Of a stretch of DNA of 64,000 bases, positions 24,531-32,957 are shown one piece after another; position 1 is the stretch's first letter; each line of letters begins with the position of its first letter. A program made the translations under genes and the position numbers. Source of the DNA: Desulfatibacillum aliphaticivorans DSM 15576 (GTDB lineage Bacteria; Desulfobacterota; Desulfobacteria; Desulfobacterales; Desulfatibacillaceae); assembly GCF_000429905.1 (NCBI RefSeq), contig NZ_AUCT01000029.1:19824-83823 (forward strand). Direction: 5' to 3'. The notes beneath the pieces are model-generated. The model was not told where the DNA came from. It made no database searches and saw only the letters and a program-made list of their open reading frames with translations.

Positions 24531-25214
24531 TCAGCATTCCGGTAAGGCTACCTGCAACTTTTCGTAATCATCCCGACTGATACTAGTGAATTGCACCCCC
24601 ATGCCTACAGGCATCTCAATGGGATCGTCCGTCTTGGGCCGGTTCCACATGACTTTGCTTTTGATTTTCAGCGGCTTGGGGTGATTAGGCAGCCACAGGC
24701 TCAATTCAAACTCCCGGCCTATGTCCAGGGGCCGGTCGGTCTTTATAAACAAGCCTCCGCAACTGGCGTCGTGGGAATAGCTTTCCCTTATGGCGTCGCC
24801 GGCCAGAAAGGACAGCGAAAACATTTTTTTCATACGGGGCTCTTTACGGAGAAAATGAACTCCCGAGGAAGTGTCCGTAGCCTTTTTAAGGCGCATAACC
24901 AGGCTCCGGAAGATCTGCCTCATCCCCTGGCTCAGGCCGGAAAACTCGTCGCGGATTGCTCCCGGGTCCAGGACGTTGACCACCGTGGCGCCCAAAGCCC
25001 TGGCTGTGGCGGTCCTGGGTATTTTTGCGATATAGGACATTTCTCCGAAAATCTCCCCCTTTCGGATGACCTCAACCACGATGTCCTCTCCGTACACTTT
25101 TTTGGTGACGGTTACGGCGCCGGTTTCCACCTGGTAGATTTTATCACCGGCGGCGTCTTCCTCGAATATAAGATCTCCGTCATTGAATTCTTCCCTGGCA
25201 ACGACTTCAAACAT
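24531..25214 (-). CDS. Cyclic-nucleotide-binding domain plus PilZ domain protein
   Basis: 227 residues. The N-terminal cNMP fold (about 1-115) has the phosphate-binding-cassette-like segment GEIFGEMSYIAKIPRTATARA and no helix-turn-helix behind it. The C-terminal half is PilZ-like: SHDASCGGLFIKTDRPLDIGREFELSLWLP, with the DxSxxG element, and a late strand GMGVQFTSIS. The canonical RxxxR c-di-GMP motif is not clear, so ligand binding by PilZ is uncertain. It lies 187 bp upstream of the GrpE-like gene and downstream of the DUF4388 gene. It may relay a second-messenger signal to the chaperone cluster (inference). Confidence 0.78.
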   Translation of the reverse strand: MFEVVAREEFNDGDLIFEEDAAGDKIYQVETGAVTVTKKVYGEDIVVEVIRKGEIFGEMSYIAKIPRTATARALGATVVNVLDPGAIRDEFSGLSQGMRQIFRSLVMRLKKATDTSSGVHFLRKEPRMKKMFSLSFLAGDAIRESYSHDASCGGLFIKTDRPLDIGREFELSLWLPNHPKPLKIKSKVMWNRPKTDDPIEMPVGMGVQFTSISRDDYEKLQVALPEC

Positions 25215-25298
25215 AACGATTCCCCAATCCCCGGAAAGCCGCCCTGCGGGTCACCCCCTGCCGCGGCTCGCATAAATCAATAGGCTGACGTGTTGGTC

Positions 25299-26612
25299 TT
25301 AAGAGAGATACTTCCTGTTTTTCAGAGCAAAAAGTCCGAATATCTTTTCTTCTTCATCATTGAGCTTTTCTGCAACGAACTGACTTGCCATCGCAAAAAC
25401 GGACTGGATGCCGTTTGACTGATCCGGTGAGAGCATGAGCCTCTTATCGCGGGTTTTGCTTAGGGTTTCGGTCAAGGCGGCGATAACGTCCAGGGTCCTG
25501 AATCCCCCAATGATATCAGGCAAGTCTTTTAACAGGTTCGTTAAATACAACTTGTACCCTTCCTCCAATATTCGTGCGCCTTTTTCCGGAGCCTCCTCCT
25601 TAAAGCATTCAAAAACCCAATCTTTGGTTTCGGTGGGCGTGTTATCCGGATGGATCCCCTTGAAAACGCCTCGAAACGCTTCGTCTTTCGGCCGCGCCTT
25701 GAGTAAAATATTGGAAATCCATTTCCACAATTCAGTTTCGTGCAAATTCTTTATAAAATCCCTGCGCTTGGAAGGAGAGGCGGGGGGAGGAGTCCCGACG
25801 ATGATAAAAGGCCGTGAACCCAGGTCCTTTTCCAGTTCCTTGCGAACCACCACCCAAAACTGCCTGTAAAGATCCAAAATCGGGCCGTAGGCTTCGACTT
25901 TGGAGGCCAGCACTTCGTCCTTTTCCGCCAATCCCATGGAAAGCAGGGAATTTAAAACCTGATAAACCGTAAACTTATCGTATCCGCTTTCCCGCGTGAT
26001 GTCCTTGATCTTGCGCTTGCCGTCCACAAGAGAAAGAAAGCGCCATTCAATGGGGCTCAGCTTGACCTGGTCCGCGGAGGCGGCTCCCACGGCCTTCAAT
26101 ACCACATCGTCGCCGGGAAGGTGCTTTTTCAGCACATCCAATTCGTCAATGCGCCGTGTGGCTTCCAGCAGGATGTTCATGATGTCCAGGTGAGTGACCA
26201 GAACCCCCGGAGGAACCAGGTCGGAGTCCGAATAATCGAAACGGCCGCCGTCCCAGAAAAAAACGCTGTAAATCACCTGCTCGGCCTGATCCGCGATATG
26301 CTTCTTAAGCCTTTTTAGGCTTACATGCCCTTTTTTGACCAGAATGTTGCCCAAGGCCTGCCGGGTCCGGGAGGATTCCTCCAGGCATTCGTCCAGCTGA
26401 TCGCTTGTAATGACGCCTTTGGACATCAGCACCTGGCCCAGAGCGTGCTCCTGGGCTGTTCCTCTTGCATAGATCACCACGCCTTCCTTGAAGAAAATGC
26501 GCACGTCATTCTCTTCATTGGTCAGGCGCAGAAGCCCGGTTTTCATATCGTTGGACAACATCTGAAGGATGGTGGTCAACGACGCAGTCTCAAAATTGCC
26601 TTTTAAATGCAT
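25299..26612 (-). CDS. DUF4388 (PATAN-like) domain protein
   Basis: 437 residues. The N-terminus (MHLKGNFETASLTTILQML, then TGLLRLTNEE and VIYARG) is the DUF4388/PATAN domain found in delta-proteobacterial and cyanobacterial regulators. A following helical stretch (GQVLMSKGVITSDQLDECLE) repeats once (LGNILVKKGHVSLKRLKK), like GspE N-terminal/MshEN-type elements, which bind c-di-GMP in some proteins. The C-terminal 200 residues are unrecognised and helical. ATG at 26612 is chosen because the domain starts there; an in-frame start 60 bp upstream adds unrelated residues. It heads the putative operon leading into the chaperone genes. Confidence 0.72.
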   Translation of the reverse strand: MHLKGNFETASLTTILQMLSNDMKTGLLRLTNEENDVRIFFKEGVVIYARGTAQEHALGQVLMSKGVITSDQLDECLEESSRTRQALGNILVKKGHVSLKRLKKHIADQAEQVIYSVFFWDGGRFDYSDSDLVPPGVLVTHLDIMNILLEATRRIDELDVLKKHLPGDDVVLKAVGAASADQVKLSPIEWRFLSLVDGKRKIKDITRESGYDKFTVYQVLNSLLSMGLAEKDEVLASKVEAYGPILDLYRQFWVVVRKELEKDLGSRPFIIVGTPPPASPSKRRDFIKNLHETELWKWISNILLKARPKDEAFRGVFKGIHPDNTPTETKDWVFECFKEEAPEKGARILEEGYKLYLTNLLKDLPDIIGGFRTLDVIAALTETLSKTRDKRLMLSPDQSNGIQSVFAMASQFVAEKLNDEEEKIFGLFALKNRKYLS

Positions 26613-26734
26613 GTACGCCAGGCCTTCATAAATAACTACAAGAGGTAACAAGCAAACCGCTTTGGGACGCACTTAAGCGAATTCGAGCTATAATATCAAA
26701 ATCAACGGTAACCATCAAGAATAAACCTGGAAAC

Positions 26735-28195
26735 TTATGCTATATTAAGGGCCGCGTTCCTGACTGCGCGCAACGCCCTTTCCGCACTGGCGAACACAGG
26801 AATCCCCGCAGCCTGATATTTGACGCGCAATTGCCGCCACGCGGCATCGGCTTCCATGTCTTCCAGGCGATAGGCCCGGTTTTCAAAAACCAGGGCCAAA
26901 TCCTTTCCGGTCTGCCCCCTGAGTCCCGTGAGGGTCTCAAACAGGCTGTCCACATACTGCCCTGGAGGGGGCGGCTCCAAACCGTACATTTTGCAGAATG
27001 TGGAGGAAACCGTTTCCAGGGGATGGGTCAATAAAATGAGGATCATGACGTCCACGGGCTCGGCGGTCAGGATTTCGGTCACACAGCCTTTCAACACGTC
27101 CAGGGGAAGCGCGGGCGTGCCCGTGTCCAGGGGATTTTTCATGCTGTTGCCCGGCGTGGGGAAATAGGTCCTGAGCTTCTTTTGGGTCTCATTGCTGAAA
27201 ACCGGAATCTCCAGGCCCCAGCGATAGGCCAGATCCGAGGTGAAAACGCCGATGGCGCCCCCGCCTCCCACCAGGGCGATCTTTTTGCCCCGGCTTTTGG
27301 TGTACACCAGGCCCATCAACGTGTCCATCATCTCATCCAGGCCCTGCACCGCATAAGCGCCGGCCTGGGCCAGGGCGCCTTCCCAGATTTTCGACTCCCC
27401 GCCCATGGATCCGGTGTGGGACAGCGTGGCCCGGCCGCCCAAAGGCGTGAGGCCGCCCTTCCAGATGATCACGGGTTTTTTCGCCGCGGTCTTCCGAACC
27501 ACGTCCAAAAAGGCGACGGCGTCGGCCACGCCTTCGATGTACGCGGCGATGTACTCGGTCTGGGGATCATCGGCCAGATACTCCATAAGCGATATGGCGT
27601 CCAGGTCGCACCCGTTGCCGAACGAGACCACCTTGGAAATCCCCAGGCCGGCCAGGGCCGCTTCATGCCCGAAATCGTTGGCAAGGCCGCCGCTCTGGGA
27701 AATCATGGAACAGGGTCCGGGCTGCTTGTTGAAGTCGAATCCCGGCAAAACCGTCAGTCCGCCTTTGGGGCAGTGGATGCCAAAGCAATTGGGGCCTACA
27801 ATCCGCAAGCCCTTGGCCGCGTATTCCTCCAATTGTTTCTGCAGGGCGATTCCTTCCTCGTCCCCCATTTCAGCAAAACCGGAAGTATGCACCTGCACCC
27901 CGGCCACGCCGTTTTGCAGGCATTGCTCCAATACTTCGGGAACCGCCTTGGCAGGCACCGAGATGGAGGCCAGATCCACGGGGCCGTCCGCCTGGTCCAG
28001 GCTGGGAATGGCCGGAACGCCCAGCACGTCCCCGCCTTTTTCGGATATGGGATAGATCTTCCCCTCATAACCGTATTTCATGATGGAAAGCATGACGAAA
28101 TTGGCAAAGGAGCCGAACTTGGTTACGCCTCCGTAAAAGGCGATTCCCCGGGGATGGAACATTCGGTCGATTTGTTCGCGCATTTGTTCTTGCAT
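26735..28195 (-). CDS. CoA-binding acyl-CoA synthetase (ADP-forming) alpha-like protein
   Basis: 486 residues. The N-terminal CoA-binding domain (MFHPRGIAFYGGVTKFGSFANF) is followed by two succinyl-CoA-ligase-like flavodoxin domains; SMISQSGGLANDFGHEA and the probable phosphohistidine site LSHTGSMGGESKIWEGA are visible. The ATP-grasp beta domain found in full ADP-forming acetyl-CoA synthetases is absent and no beta subunit gene is adjacent. It either pairs with a distant beta subunit or has another function. ATG at 28195 has GGAGG nine bases upstream, favoured over the ATG at 28216. Confidence 0.82.
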   Translation of the reverse strand: MQEQMREQIDRMFHPRGIAFYGGVTKFGSFANFVMLSIMKYGYEGKIYPISEKGGDVLGVPAIPSLDQADGPVDLASISVPAKAVPEVLEQCLQNGVAGVQVHTSGFAEMGDEEGIALQKQLEEYAAKGLRIVGPNCFGIHCPKGGLTVLPGFDFNKQPGPCSMISQSGGLANDFGHEAALAGLGISKVVSFGNGCDLDAISLMEYLADDPQTEYIAAYIEGVADAVAFLDVVRKTAAKKPVIIWKGGLTPLGGRATLSHTGSMGGESKIWEGALAQAGAYAVQGLDEMMDTLMGLVYTKSRGKKIALVGGGGAIGVFTSDLAYRWGLEIPVFSNETQKKLRTYFPTPGNSMKNPLDTGTPALPLDVLKGCVTEILTAEPVDVMILILLTHPLETVSSTFCKMYGLEPPPPGQYVDSLFETLTGLRGQTGKDLALVFENRAYRLEDMEADAAWRQLRVKYQAAGIPVFASAERALRAVRNAALNIA

Positions 28196-28548
28196 AAGAC
28201 AGGCCTCCAAAAACATTTAAGTGCAATATGAAGCTATCTTGTCGGACAGGAATCAAAAAAAGGGCTGAATCCGTCGGGCGGCGGCTTAAAATCTGAAAAG
28301 CCTATTAGTCATACATCAAATAGGCCATAAGGCCAAGCGCGAGCTTGGCTTGGCGGAAATTAACCATGCGAGGAAAAAGTCGGTCGAATAGATTTCCGTT
28401 TAGGTTCCAGGCCGTTAGTCCGTGAATAATATTTGTTCGCGATAAAAGATTATTACCCCTATTTTTATGCAAGCAGGCTGGTTCGACGTTCTCTGGCACA
28501 CGCCGCAGCAATGAAGACCGGGAAAAGCATAAAGCAACGCTTCCTGTT
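28196..28548. other. 353-bp region without a supported gene
   Basis: Contains two hairpins: gcctatt (28300-28306) with aataggc (28319-28325), and a perfect 7-bp stem with GCGA tetraloop at 28332-28349. Either may be a 3'-end structure for the leftward DUF6794-like gene. Weak open frames here show no family resemblance. Confidence 0.4.
28332..28349. repeat. Tetraloop hairpin
   Basis: gccaagc (28332-28338), loop gcga, gcttggc (28343-28349): a perfect 7-bp stem capped by a GNRA-type loop, about 200 bp downstream of the DUF6794-like gene. Confidence 0.45.
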
Positions 28549-30141
28549 TCACCAAAAAAGAGGTTCGCCAAATTCTTCGTCCAAAGCCTGAAGGCGCCAT
28601 CCCTCTTCGTCCTTTTTGGCGAGCAGATAGATTCCGCCAAACGCCCCGCTTATTAAATAGGAGCCGTCTTCCAGGCGCATCAGCTTGCTTGGTTCCCAGT
28701 TCCAATGGTACACGGTGTCCTTGTTTTTCAACGGAATCTTCTGCCTTGTGTTCGTAAAGGAAAAATCCTGTATGACCCGGTCTCCAACGAGGCGAAACAG
28801 TCCACACGCCCCGGCCAGAACCATTTCTCCATTGGGAAGTATTTTTACGGCAGTAACTGTAAGGCCCTGGTCGGATTCCTCCGATCCAAACAAATTGTTG
28901 TCAAACACGGTAGAGTTATTAATGATCGCAATGGAATAGCGCCCGTTTTCAGACCTGCGAAGTAGAGAACATCTGGTTATGCATCCCCCCACGCAAGCCC
29001 AAAGATCGCCGTCTTCCGCAACCGCATAGGAGTACGAGTTCTCACAACGCGGCCCGTGCCACCCCACCAATCCCACATCTTTATCAAGGCTGACCAATTT
29101 GGGCTTTGGTCCGATTTCCAGGAGCCATAGCCGTTTATTGTTTTCGTGCTTTCCTTCATCCCTGATGTATAGCACGTTCCCATGCAATTCGGGTGGAGGG
29201 CCGGGCTTGGGCAGAAGGATGTCTCCTGAATACAGAAGCTCCCATCTTGATTCTTCGAGTTGGTACACTGCCTTGGGATAGACCGCCAGGAGTTTGTCGC
29301 CGTGGAAGCCGAGAGAGGGCGGCGGGCCGGCTTGCGGCAGCGGGATGTGGAAACGCGTATTGTCCCTGAGGCCTATAAGAATGGTGCGCCCCTCCGTCAC
29401 CCCGGTGAACCAGGCTGTCCGGCCAATGGCGACAACCGAGTGCGTTTCAGCAATTTCAGGCGTCAAAACCTTATGAATTTTCCCGGTTGCCGGAGTGAAA
29501 AAGTAACCTTCGGTAACAAAATCGTCTTCCGTTCTCCACGCCGAATTTCTAACCGAAATAAAAACGCCGCCTGCATAAGGCGCCAATTGCCGGGCTCGTT
29601 CTGAATTGTATACTCTATCCGGCATGCGAATTTTCGTCGCGTCCCGGCTCTCGAGTTGAAGGCCCATCATCATGGAGCGGATCCTTTGTTTAACCGCCTC
29701 AACCCGGACTTTTTCCTCTTCCTCCGCCTTTTCCGCCTCCTTCCAGTATGCGGCGTAATGAGCGACATAGTCTTGAATGTCGAAAGTCTTGCCATGGCGC
29801 TTGCGCCAGAATGTGTCCAGAATCGTCCCGGACATATCGTCAGGATGCCGAAAACCAAGCTCCACCAAATATTTTTGGAATTCGGAACCGCTCCATAATC
29901 CCCAACAATTTCTGATGCCAGTCCCCAAGCCAAAATGAAACTTAATCATGTCGTCTTCCGATTCCATGGCGTCGATCATGGCAAGGGTTTCGGGGGCAAG
30001 GCCTTGCTCCAGGATTACATGAGCATCGTCAATGTCTGCCGGCATGCGAGAACAGACCCCGGCCAAGGCCGGCGAAACGCACATAAGTAAAATAATATGA
30101 GCGATTAGGAGAAGATAATACCGCGGGCTGCAACTTTTCAT
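28549..30141 (-). CDS. Secreted DUF6794-like protein with propeller-like C-terminus
   Basis: 530 residues. A Sec signal peptide (LLLIAHIILLMCVSPALAG, cleavage near residue 27) sends it to the periplasm or outside. Residues about 35-140 include HFGLGTGIRNCWGLWSGSEF and GFRHPDDMSGTILDTFWR, which I associate with the DUF6794 domain. The C-terminal 340 residues have recurring short beta segments (VVAIGRTAWFTGV, VAEDGDLWACVGG, ILPNGEMVLAGACGLF) like a beta-propeller. GGAG lies five bases before ATG. The gene directly upstream (18 bp) is a degenerate cyclase and the two are probably co-transcribed. Function unknown. Confidence 0.62.
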   Translation of the reverse strand: MKSCSPRYYLLLIAHIILLMCVSPALAGVCSRMPADIDDAHVILEQGLAPETLAMIDAMESEDDMIKFHFGLGTGIRNCWGLWSGSEFQKYLVELGFRHPDDMSGTILDTFWRKRHGKTFDIQDYVAHYAAYWKEAEKAEEEEKVRVEAVKQRIRSMMMGLQLESRDATKIRMPDRVYNSERARQLAPYAGGVFISVRNSAWRTEDDFVTEGYFFTPATGKIHKVLTPEIAETHSVVAIGRTAWFTGVTEGRTILIGLRDNTRFHIPLPQAGPPPSLGFHGDKLLAVYPKAVYQLEESRWELLYSGDILLPKPGPPPELHGNVLYIRDEGKHENNKRLWLLEIGPKPKLVSLDKDVGLVGWHGPRCENSYSYAVAEDGDLWACVGGCITRCSLLRRSENGRYSIAIINNSTVFDNNLFGSEESDQGLTVTAVKILPNGEMVLAGACGLFRLVGDRVIQDFSFTNTRQKIPLKNKDTVYHWNWEPSKLMRLEDGSYLISGAFGGIYLLAKKDEEGWRLQALDEEFGEPLFW

Positions 30142-30159
30142 AATAGCTCCATAAACGTT

Positions 30160-30777
30160 TTAATGAATGGATTTGGTACAGACGGGATAGGCAACCAGAC
30201 TCTCCTGGGCGAAATCAACCGAAACGGGTTCGCCGAAAGGGACGCCCTGGGCGTTCCCGGCCGTACTTTCTGAGACGAGAATTTCAAACCCATGCTTCTT
30301 GGCCGCTTCCTCCACGGCATGGGCGATGCTCACCTCCTTGCCCATGACCGAGTAGCCCATGCGCTGGTCGGATCCCATATTCCCCACGACCATTTGGCCG
30401 GTGTTAATCCCGATTCTTATCCCGGGGCATGGATATCCGCGCTCCGCCGCCCAGACATGAAACCGCTTCATGGCCTGGATTTGGGCCATGGCCGCTTCGC
30501 AGGCCAATTGGGCGCTATGCTTCTCCGTCTCAAAAAGCCCCCAGAAGGCGAAAATTTTGTCCCCTTCAAACCGGTCCACGCATCCTTCCCGGGAATGAAT
30601 CTCCTCGACGTTCAGCTCACAATACCGGTTCATGAACTCGGACAGGGCATCCAGCGGCAAGATTTCCGCAACCCGGACGTAATCCGCCATATTGGTCACG
30701 GATACGGTCAATTCCCGTTCCTGAGCGTCGTATTTGGGCGCTTTCGGCCGTTGGATTTTCTTGATAAAGGGCCACAT
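30160..30777 (-). CDS. Class III nucleotide cyclase homologue, catalytically degenerate
   Basis: 205 residues, one complete class III cyclase homology domain. Diagnostic segments are present (DRFEGDKIFAFWG, RIGINTGQMVVGNMGSDQRMGYSVMG). By alignment from memory, the first metal Asp is Asn29, the base-specifying Lys is Arg69, the base-specifying Asp is Lys147, the ribose-contacting Asn is Ser150 and the transition-state Arg is Ala154; only the second metal Asp (73) is kept. It is probably a pseudo-enzyme acting as a binding or scaffold domain. There is no N-terminal sensor or membrane helix. Co-transcription with the secreted DUF6794-like gene is likely. Confidence 0.75.
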   Translation of the reverse strand: MWPFIKKIQRPKAPKYDAQERELTVSVTNMADYVRVAEILPLDALSEFMNRYCELNVEEIHSREGCVDRFEGDKIFAFWGLFETEKHSAQLACEAAMAQIQAMKRFHVWAAERGYPCPGIRIGINTGQMVVGNMGSDQRMGYSVMGKEVSIAHAVEEAAKKHGFEILVSESTAGNAQGVPFGEPVSVDFAQESLVAYPVCTKSIH

Positions 30778-30997
30778 GGGGTTTTGCCTCTCGGCTTGCG
30801 CAACATAATTTCACATCTTTTATTCTGTCACAGGGTTTTATATCATCACTTCAACCTCATAGCAAATGCCAATATTAGGTTGGGAATAGCTTGCAAAATC
30901 CAACATCAGTGTGAATAGCCGCGCCTACCTAAAAAACCGCCGCGAAGCGGCATCCATTTTTGTTTGGCAAAAGCTGACTCCCGAAGCCCAAAAACAG

Positions 30998-31037
30998 CAA
31001 TGGGGCCGCGGGAATGGTCTCCCATGCAGCCCCATTG
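30998..31037. terminator. 9-bp inverted repeat downstream of the Cache gene
   Basis: caatggggc (30998-31006) pairs with gccccattg (31029-31037); an inner ggga/tccc stem extends it. Probable 3'-end structure for the leftward Cache-domain gene; the T-run is weak. Confidence 0.45.
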
Positions 31038-31055
31038 ATATTGTTCGGGCTAAAC

Positions 31056-31069
31056 AGGCCGGGCGGCCT
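31056..31069 (-). repeat. Short hairpin close to the Cache gene stop
   Basis: aggcc/ggcct with a 4-base loop, 25 bp past the stop codon on the leftward strand. Weak on its own. Confidence 0.3.
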
Positions 31070-31093
31070 TTCGTCCGCCTATCTTACTCAGGC

Positions 31094-31570
31094 TTATTCG
31101 TAAATGCCGGCGCACATGGCGTAGGGCTGGTTGGGAACTTTCTTGACGTAGGTGATTTTGGGGGAAGGCCCCTGGTCGCCGGGCTTGGGCCACATGTAGC
31201 TGACCCACCCTTCTCCCTGATTGACGGCCACGCTGATGAACTCTGCGAAGAACATCTTGCCGTTCACGTCCTTGGCCATCATGAGATTGCGCCCGATAAG
31301 CGCCGGGCTGATGGGATGCGCTGCGTTGCACTGTTTTTCCAGGTCCAGGCAAAAAACATAAGAATCCTTCCAGACAAACTCCCCCCCTTTGTCGTTGATC
31401 GCCTTGAAGGCCTCCGCCGCGCCTTTAGTCTCCATCAATTGCGCCGCCGCCTCACACTTACCGATGCATTCCTCCTTGGTAGCCTTATCGGCTGCAAAAG
31501 CCGGAAATACCAAAGAAAACAGGGCCGCAACCACGGCTGCTTTGGGCAGCCATCCAAACATTTTTTTCAT
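31094..31570 (-). CDS. Secreted single-Cache-domain protein
   Basis: 158 residues. Signal peptide (MKKMFGWLPKAAVVAALFSLVFPAFA) with AFA cleavage. The mature part is a single Cache domain: EAFKAINDKGGEFVWKDSYVFCLDLE, MMAKDVNGKMFFAEFI, then GWVSYMWPKPGD and KITYVKKVP, the order seen in sCache_2 sensors. There is no transmembrane anchor or output module, so it is probably a periplasmic ligand-binding protein serving a separate receptor. ATG at 31570 is preceded by GGAGGG; the longer in-frame start at 31621 is rejected. Confidence 0.8.
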   Translation of the reverse strand: MKKMFGWLPKAAVVAALFSLVFPAFAADKATKEECIGKCEAAAQLMETKGAAEAFKAINDKGGEFVWKDSYVFCLDLEKQCNAAHPISPALIGRNLMMAKDVNGKMFFAEFISVAVNQGEGWVSYMWPKPGDQGPSPKITYVKKVPNQPYAMCAGIYE

Positions 31571-31771
31571 ACTCCCTCCACTCTCAATGCTGCAGTAGCA
31601 AAAAAAGGCCGGCGCATTCATCGTCTGGCGCTATGGCCGGAACAAGCGTAGAAATAATACAATGGGGGGGCGCATCCGTAAAGGGAAAATTTATATTAAC
31701 AAGAATTTCAGCATATAAGCGTAATCCGCGCCTCATATAAGATGGACTGCGAGGAGTTGGACAGTGTCTCT

Positions 31772-31807
31772 TTTTTGATTGTAAGATGGTTACTATCCAA
31801 TCAAAAA
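31772..31807. repeat. 10-bp inverted repeat
   Basis: tttttgattg (31772-31781) pairs exactly with caatcaaaaa (31798-31807). Terminator-like on either strand, or an element end; it sits at the left edge of the acquired-looking patch. Confidence 0.5.
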
Positions 31808-31842
31808 GGTTTTGATTGATATTTATCTTTGATGAGCGGGAC

Positions 31843-31919
31843 TATCAAACGGTCTTCACCGATAATCCGCGCTAAAAACGCCCGTAATCACGACTTGGGC
31901 GGTTTGTATCTTGGGCCGG
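31843..31919. repeat. 77-bp direct repeat, left copy
   Basis: Closely similar to 33628-33704 in the same orientation, with roughly a dozen mismatches by eye. Both copies contain the last codons of a ferredoxin-like gene plus about 45 bp of downstream sequence. They bracket the AbiE-like module. Confidence 0.75.
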
Positions 31920-31962
31920 ATATCTGTTTTGAAATCATTGGGGACATCTCCAAAAGAGTTCC
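31888..31962 (-). pseudogene. 3'-end remnant of a ferredoxin-like gene
   Basis: Read leftward, this encodes a tail ending KQISGPRYKPPKS and a TGA stop; the intact gene at 33673-34884 ends KQLTGPRYKPPKS. Upstream of about 31962 the frame hits a stop and similarity ends. It is the fossil of a second, diverged copy, cut where the toxin gene patch begins. Confidence 0.65.
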
Positions 31963-32003
31963 TTAAACTCAAAATCTGCGCAATTCATGAAACAAAATCC
32001 GCT

Positions 32004-32957
32004 TTACTCGGATAATGCATTATAATGATAAATTATTCTTTCAAGCGCATGAACCGCTCCCTCAAATCCTGTCAGTTCATCCTCGGGCGCATAGGACATG
32101 CTTGTTACAAACATCGTATACTCTTTTTTGTACAAATCATCCTCTTTCAGAATTTTTAATGTGTTCGCCAGTCTGTCAATAACAGACATATTCGCAATAA
32201 TATCGCCGCCCCTTTGATTTTTATCTTGTTCCAAAGATTTTTTAGCTGAGGATACAAAATCATCTGATGCGTCTAAAATCATATTCTCCAGCGCAGCAAG
32301 GTCATGAAGATGTCGTATGATTGTGGGGTCATCTTTCTCATCCGCCCTGTCACGAACGAGGATACGCCACGTTAATGCACTTAATTTGTCGCCTGCCGTC
32401 TCTATAGCCGAGACGCAGTCAATTTCAAGCTCCGGGTCTGATTTTGCCATTTCAGACGCCATTGAACGTATACTCCGGCGTTCAAAAGGCCGATTAAGTT
32501 CCTTAAAAGACATCTCTAACTGAAGATGCGGTCTTAGGGATGCGGCATCCTAAAACCTGTCGTATTGAATAGGTATTTTGAAGAAACGATGGCTGTCGCC
32601 GCGCTGGATTTTATCTTCGTCAATATTGAAGCGCTCATCCCTTTGTATTGCAGAGACCAACTCCCTGCGAAAGGCTCTTCTTTGTCCAGCGGACAGCGAG
32701 ACGCCCTCAGGAATAGTCAGTATAAAATCCAAATCCTCGGAAAATCGTTTTATCAGACCATAGCCTTTGGAGAGGCTGGTTCCGCCTGAAAATACAATTT
32801 TCACCTCTTTATCGCTTTTGAAATCAGATAGAAGGACAAGGAGTTGCACCGCGTACCAATCCTTCTCGATAAACGACGGATCAAGACCTAACTCTAAGGA
32901 AATATCCTGAATAACAGTTTTATCAACTGACTTTTTCAAAAGAGATATACCTTCCAT
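32004..32957 (-). pseudogene. AbiEii-type nucleotidyltransferase toxin interrupted by an in-frame amber stop
   Basis: Two open stretches in one frame are separated only by TAG at 32550-32552. The N-terminal part (from ATG 32957) has the nucleotidyltransferase signature FSGGTSLSKGYGLIKRFSEDLDF split over GGTSL and the DLD metal pair, and ends KIPIQYDRF. After the stop, the same frame continues DAASLRPHLQLEMSFKELNRPFE and reaches the family's C-terminal RHLHDLAAL motif, ending at 32004. Total length is about 317 codons, normal for AbiEii. The start overlaps the antitoxin gene by 35 bp. It is either a recently inactivated toxin, a read-through gene or a sequence error. Confidence 0.8.

Larger units (their letters stand above)
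30778..31093. other. 316-bp region with hairpins, no gene
   Basis: Between the cyclase-like gene start and the Cache gene end. It contains the hairpins listed at 30998-31037 and 31056-31069 and a small gccgc/gcggc stem at 30939-30951 followed by T-rich sequence, any of which could end the leftward Cache transcript. Confidence 0.4.
31571..32003. other. 433-bp junction region
   Basis: No intact gene. It holds a 10-bp inverted repeat at 31772-31807, one copy of a 77-bp duplicated segment at 31843-31919, and the tail of a ferredoxin-like gene. The toxin-antitoxin patch starts to the right. Confidence 0.6.

Noticed and set aside
19305..25214. Phage or CRISPR-like repeats in the chaperone region
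   Set aside because: The only repetition is protein-level (TPR/J-like); no regularly spaced DNA repeats were found here or elsewhere in the window.
31571..31843. Possible tRNA-type attachment site left of the toxin-antitoxin patch
   Set aside because: No cloverleaf or CCA-ended gene could be folded; only an inverted repeat and the 77-bp direct repeat are present, and no integrase gene is nearby.
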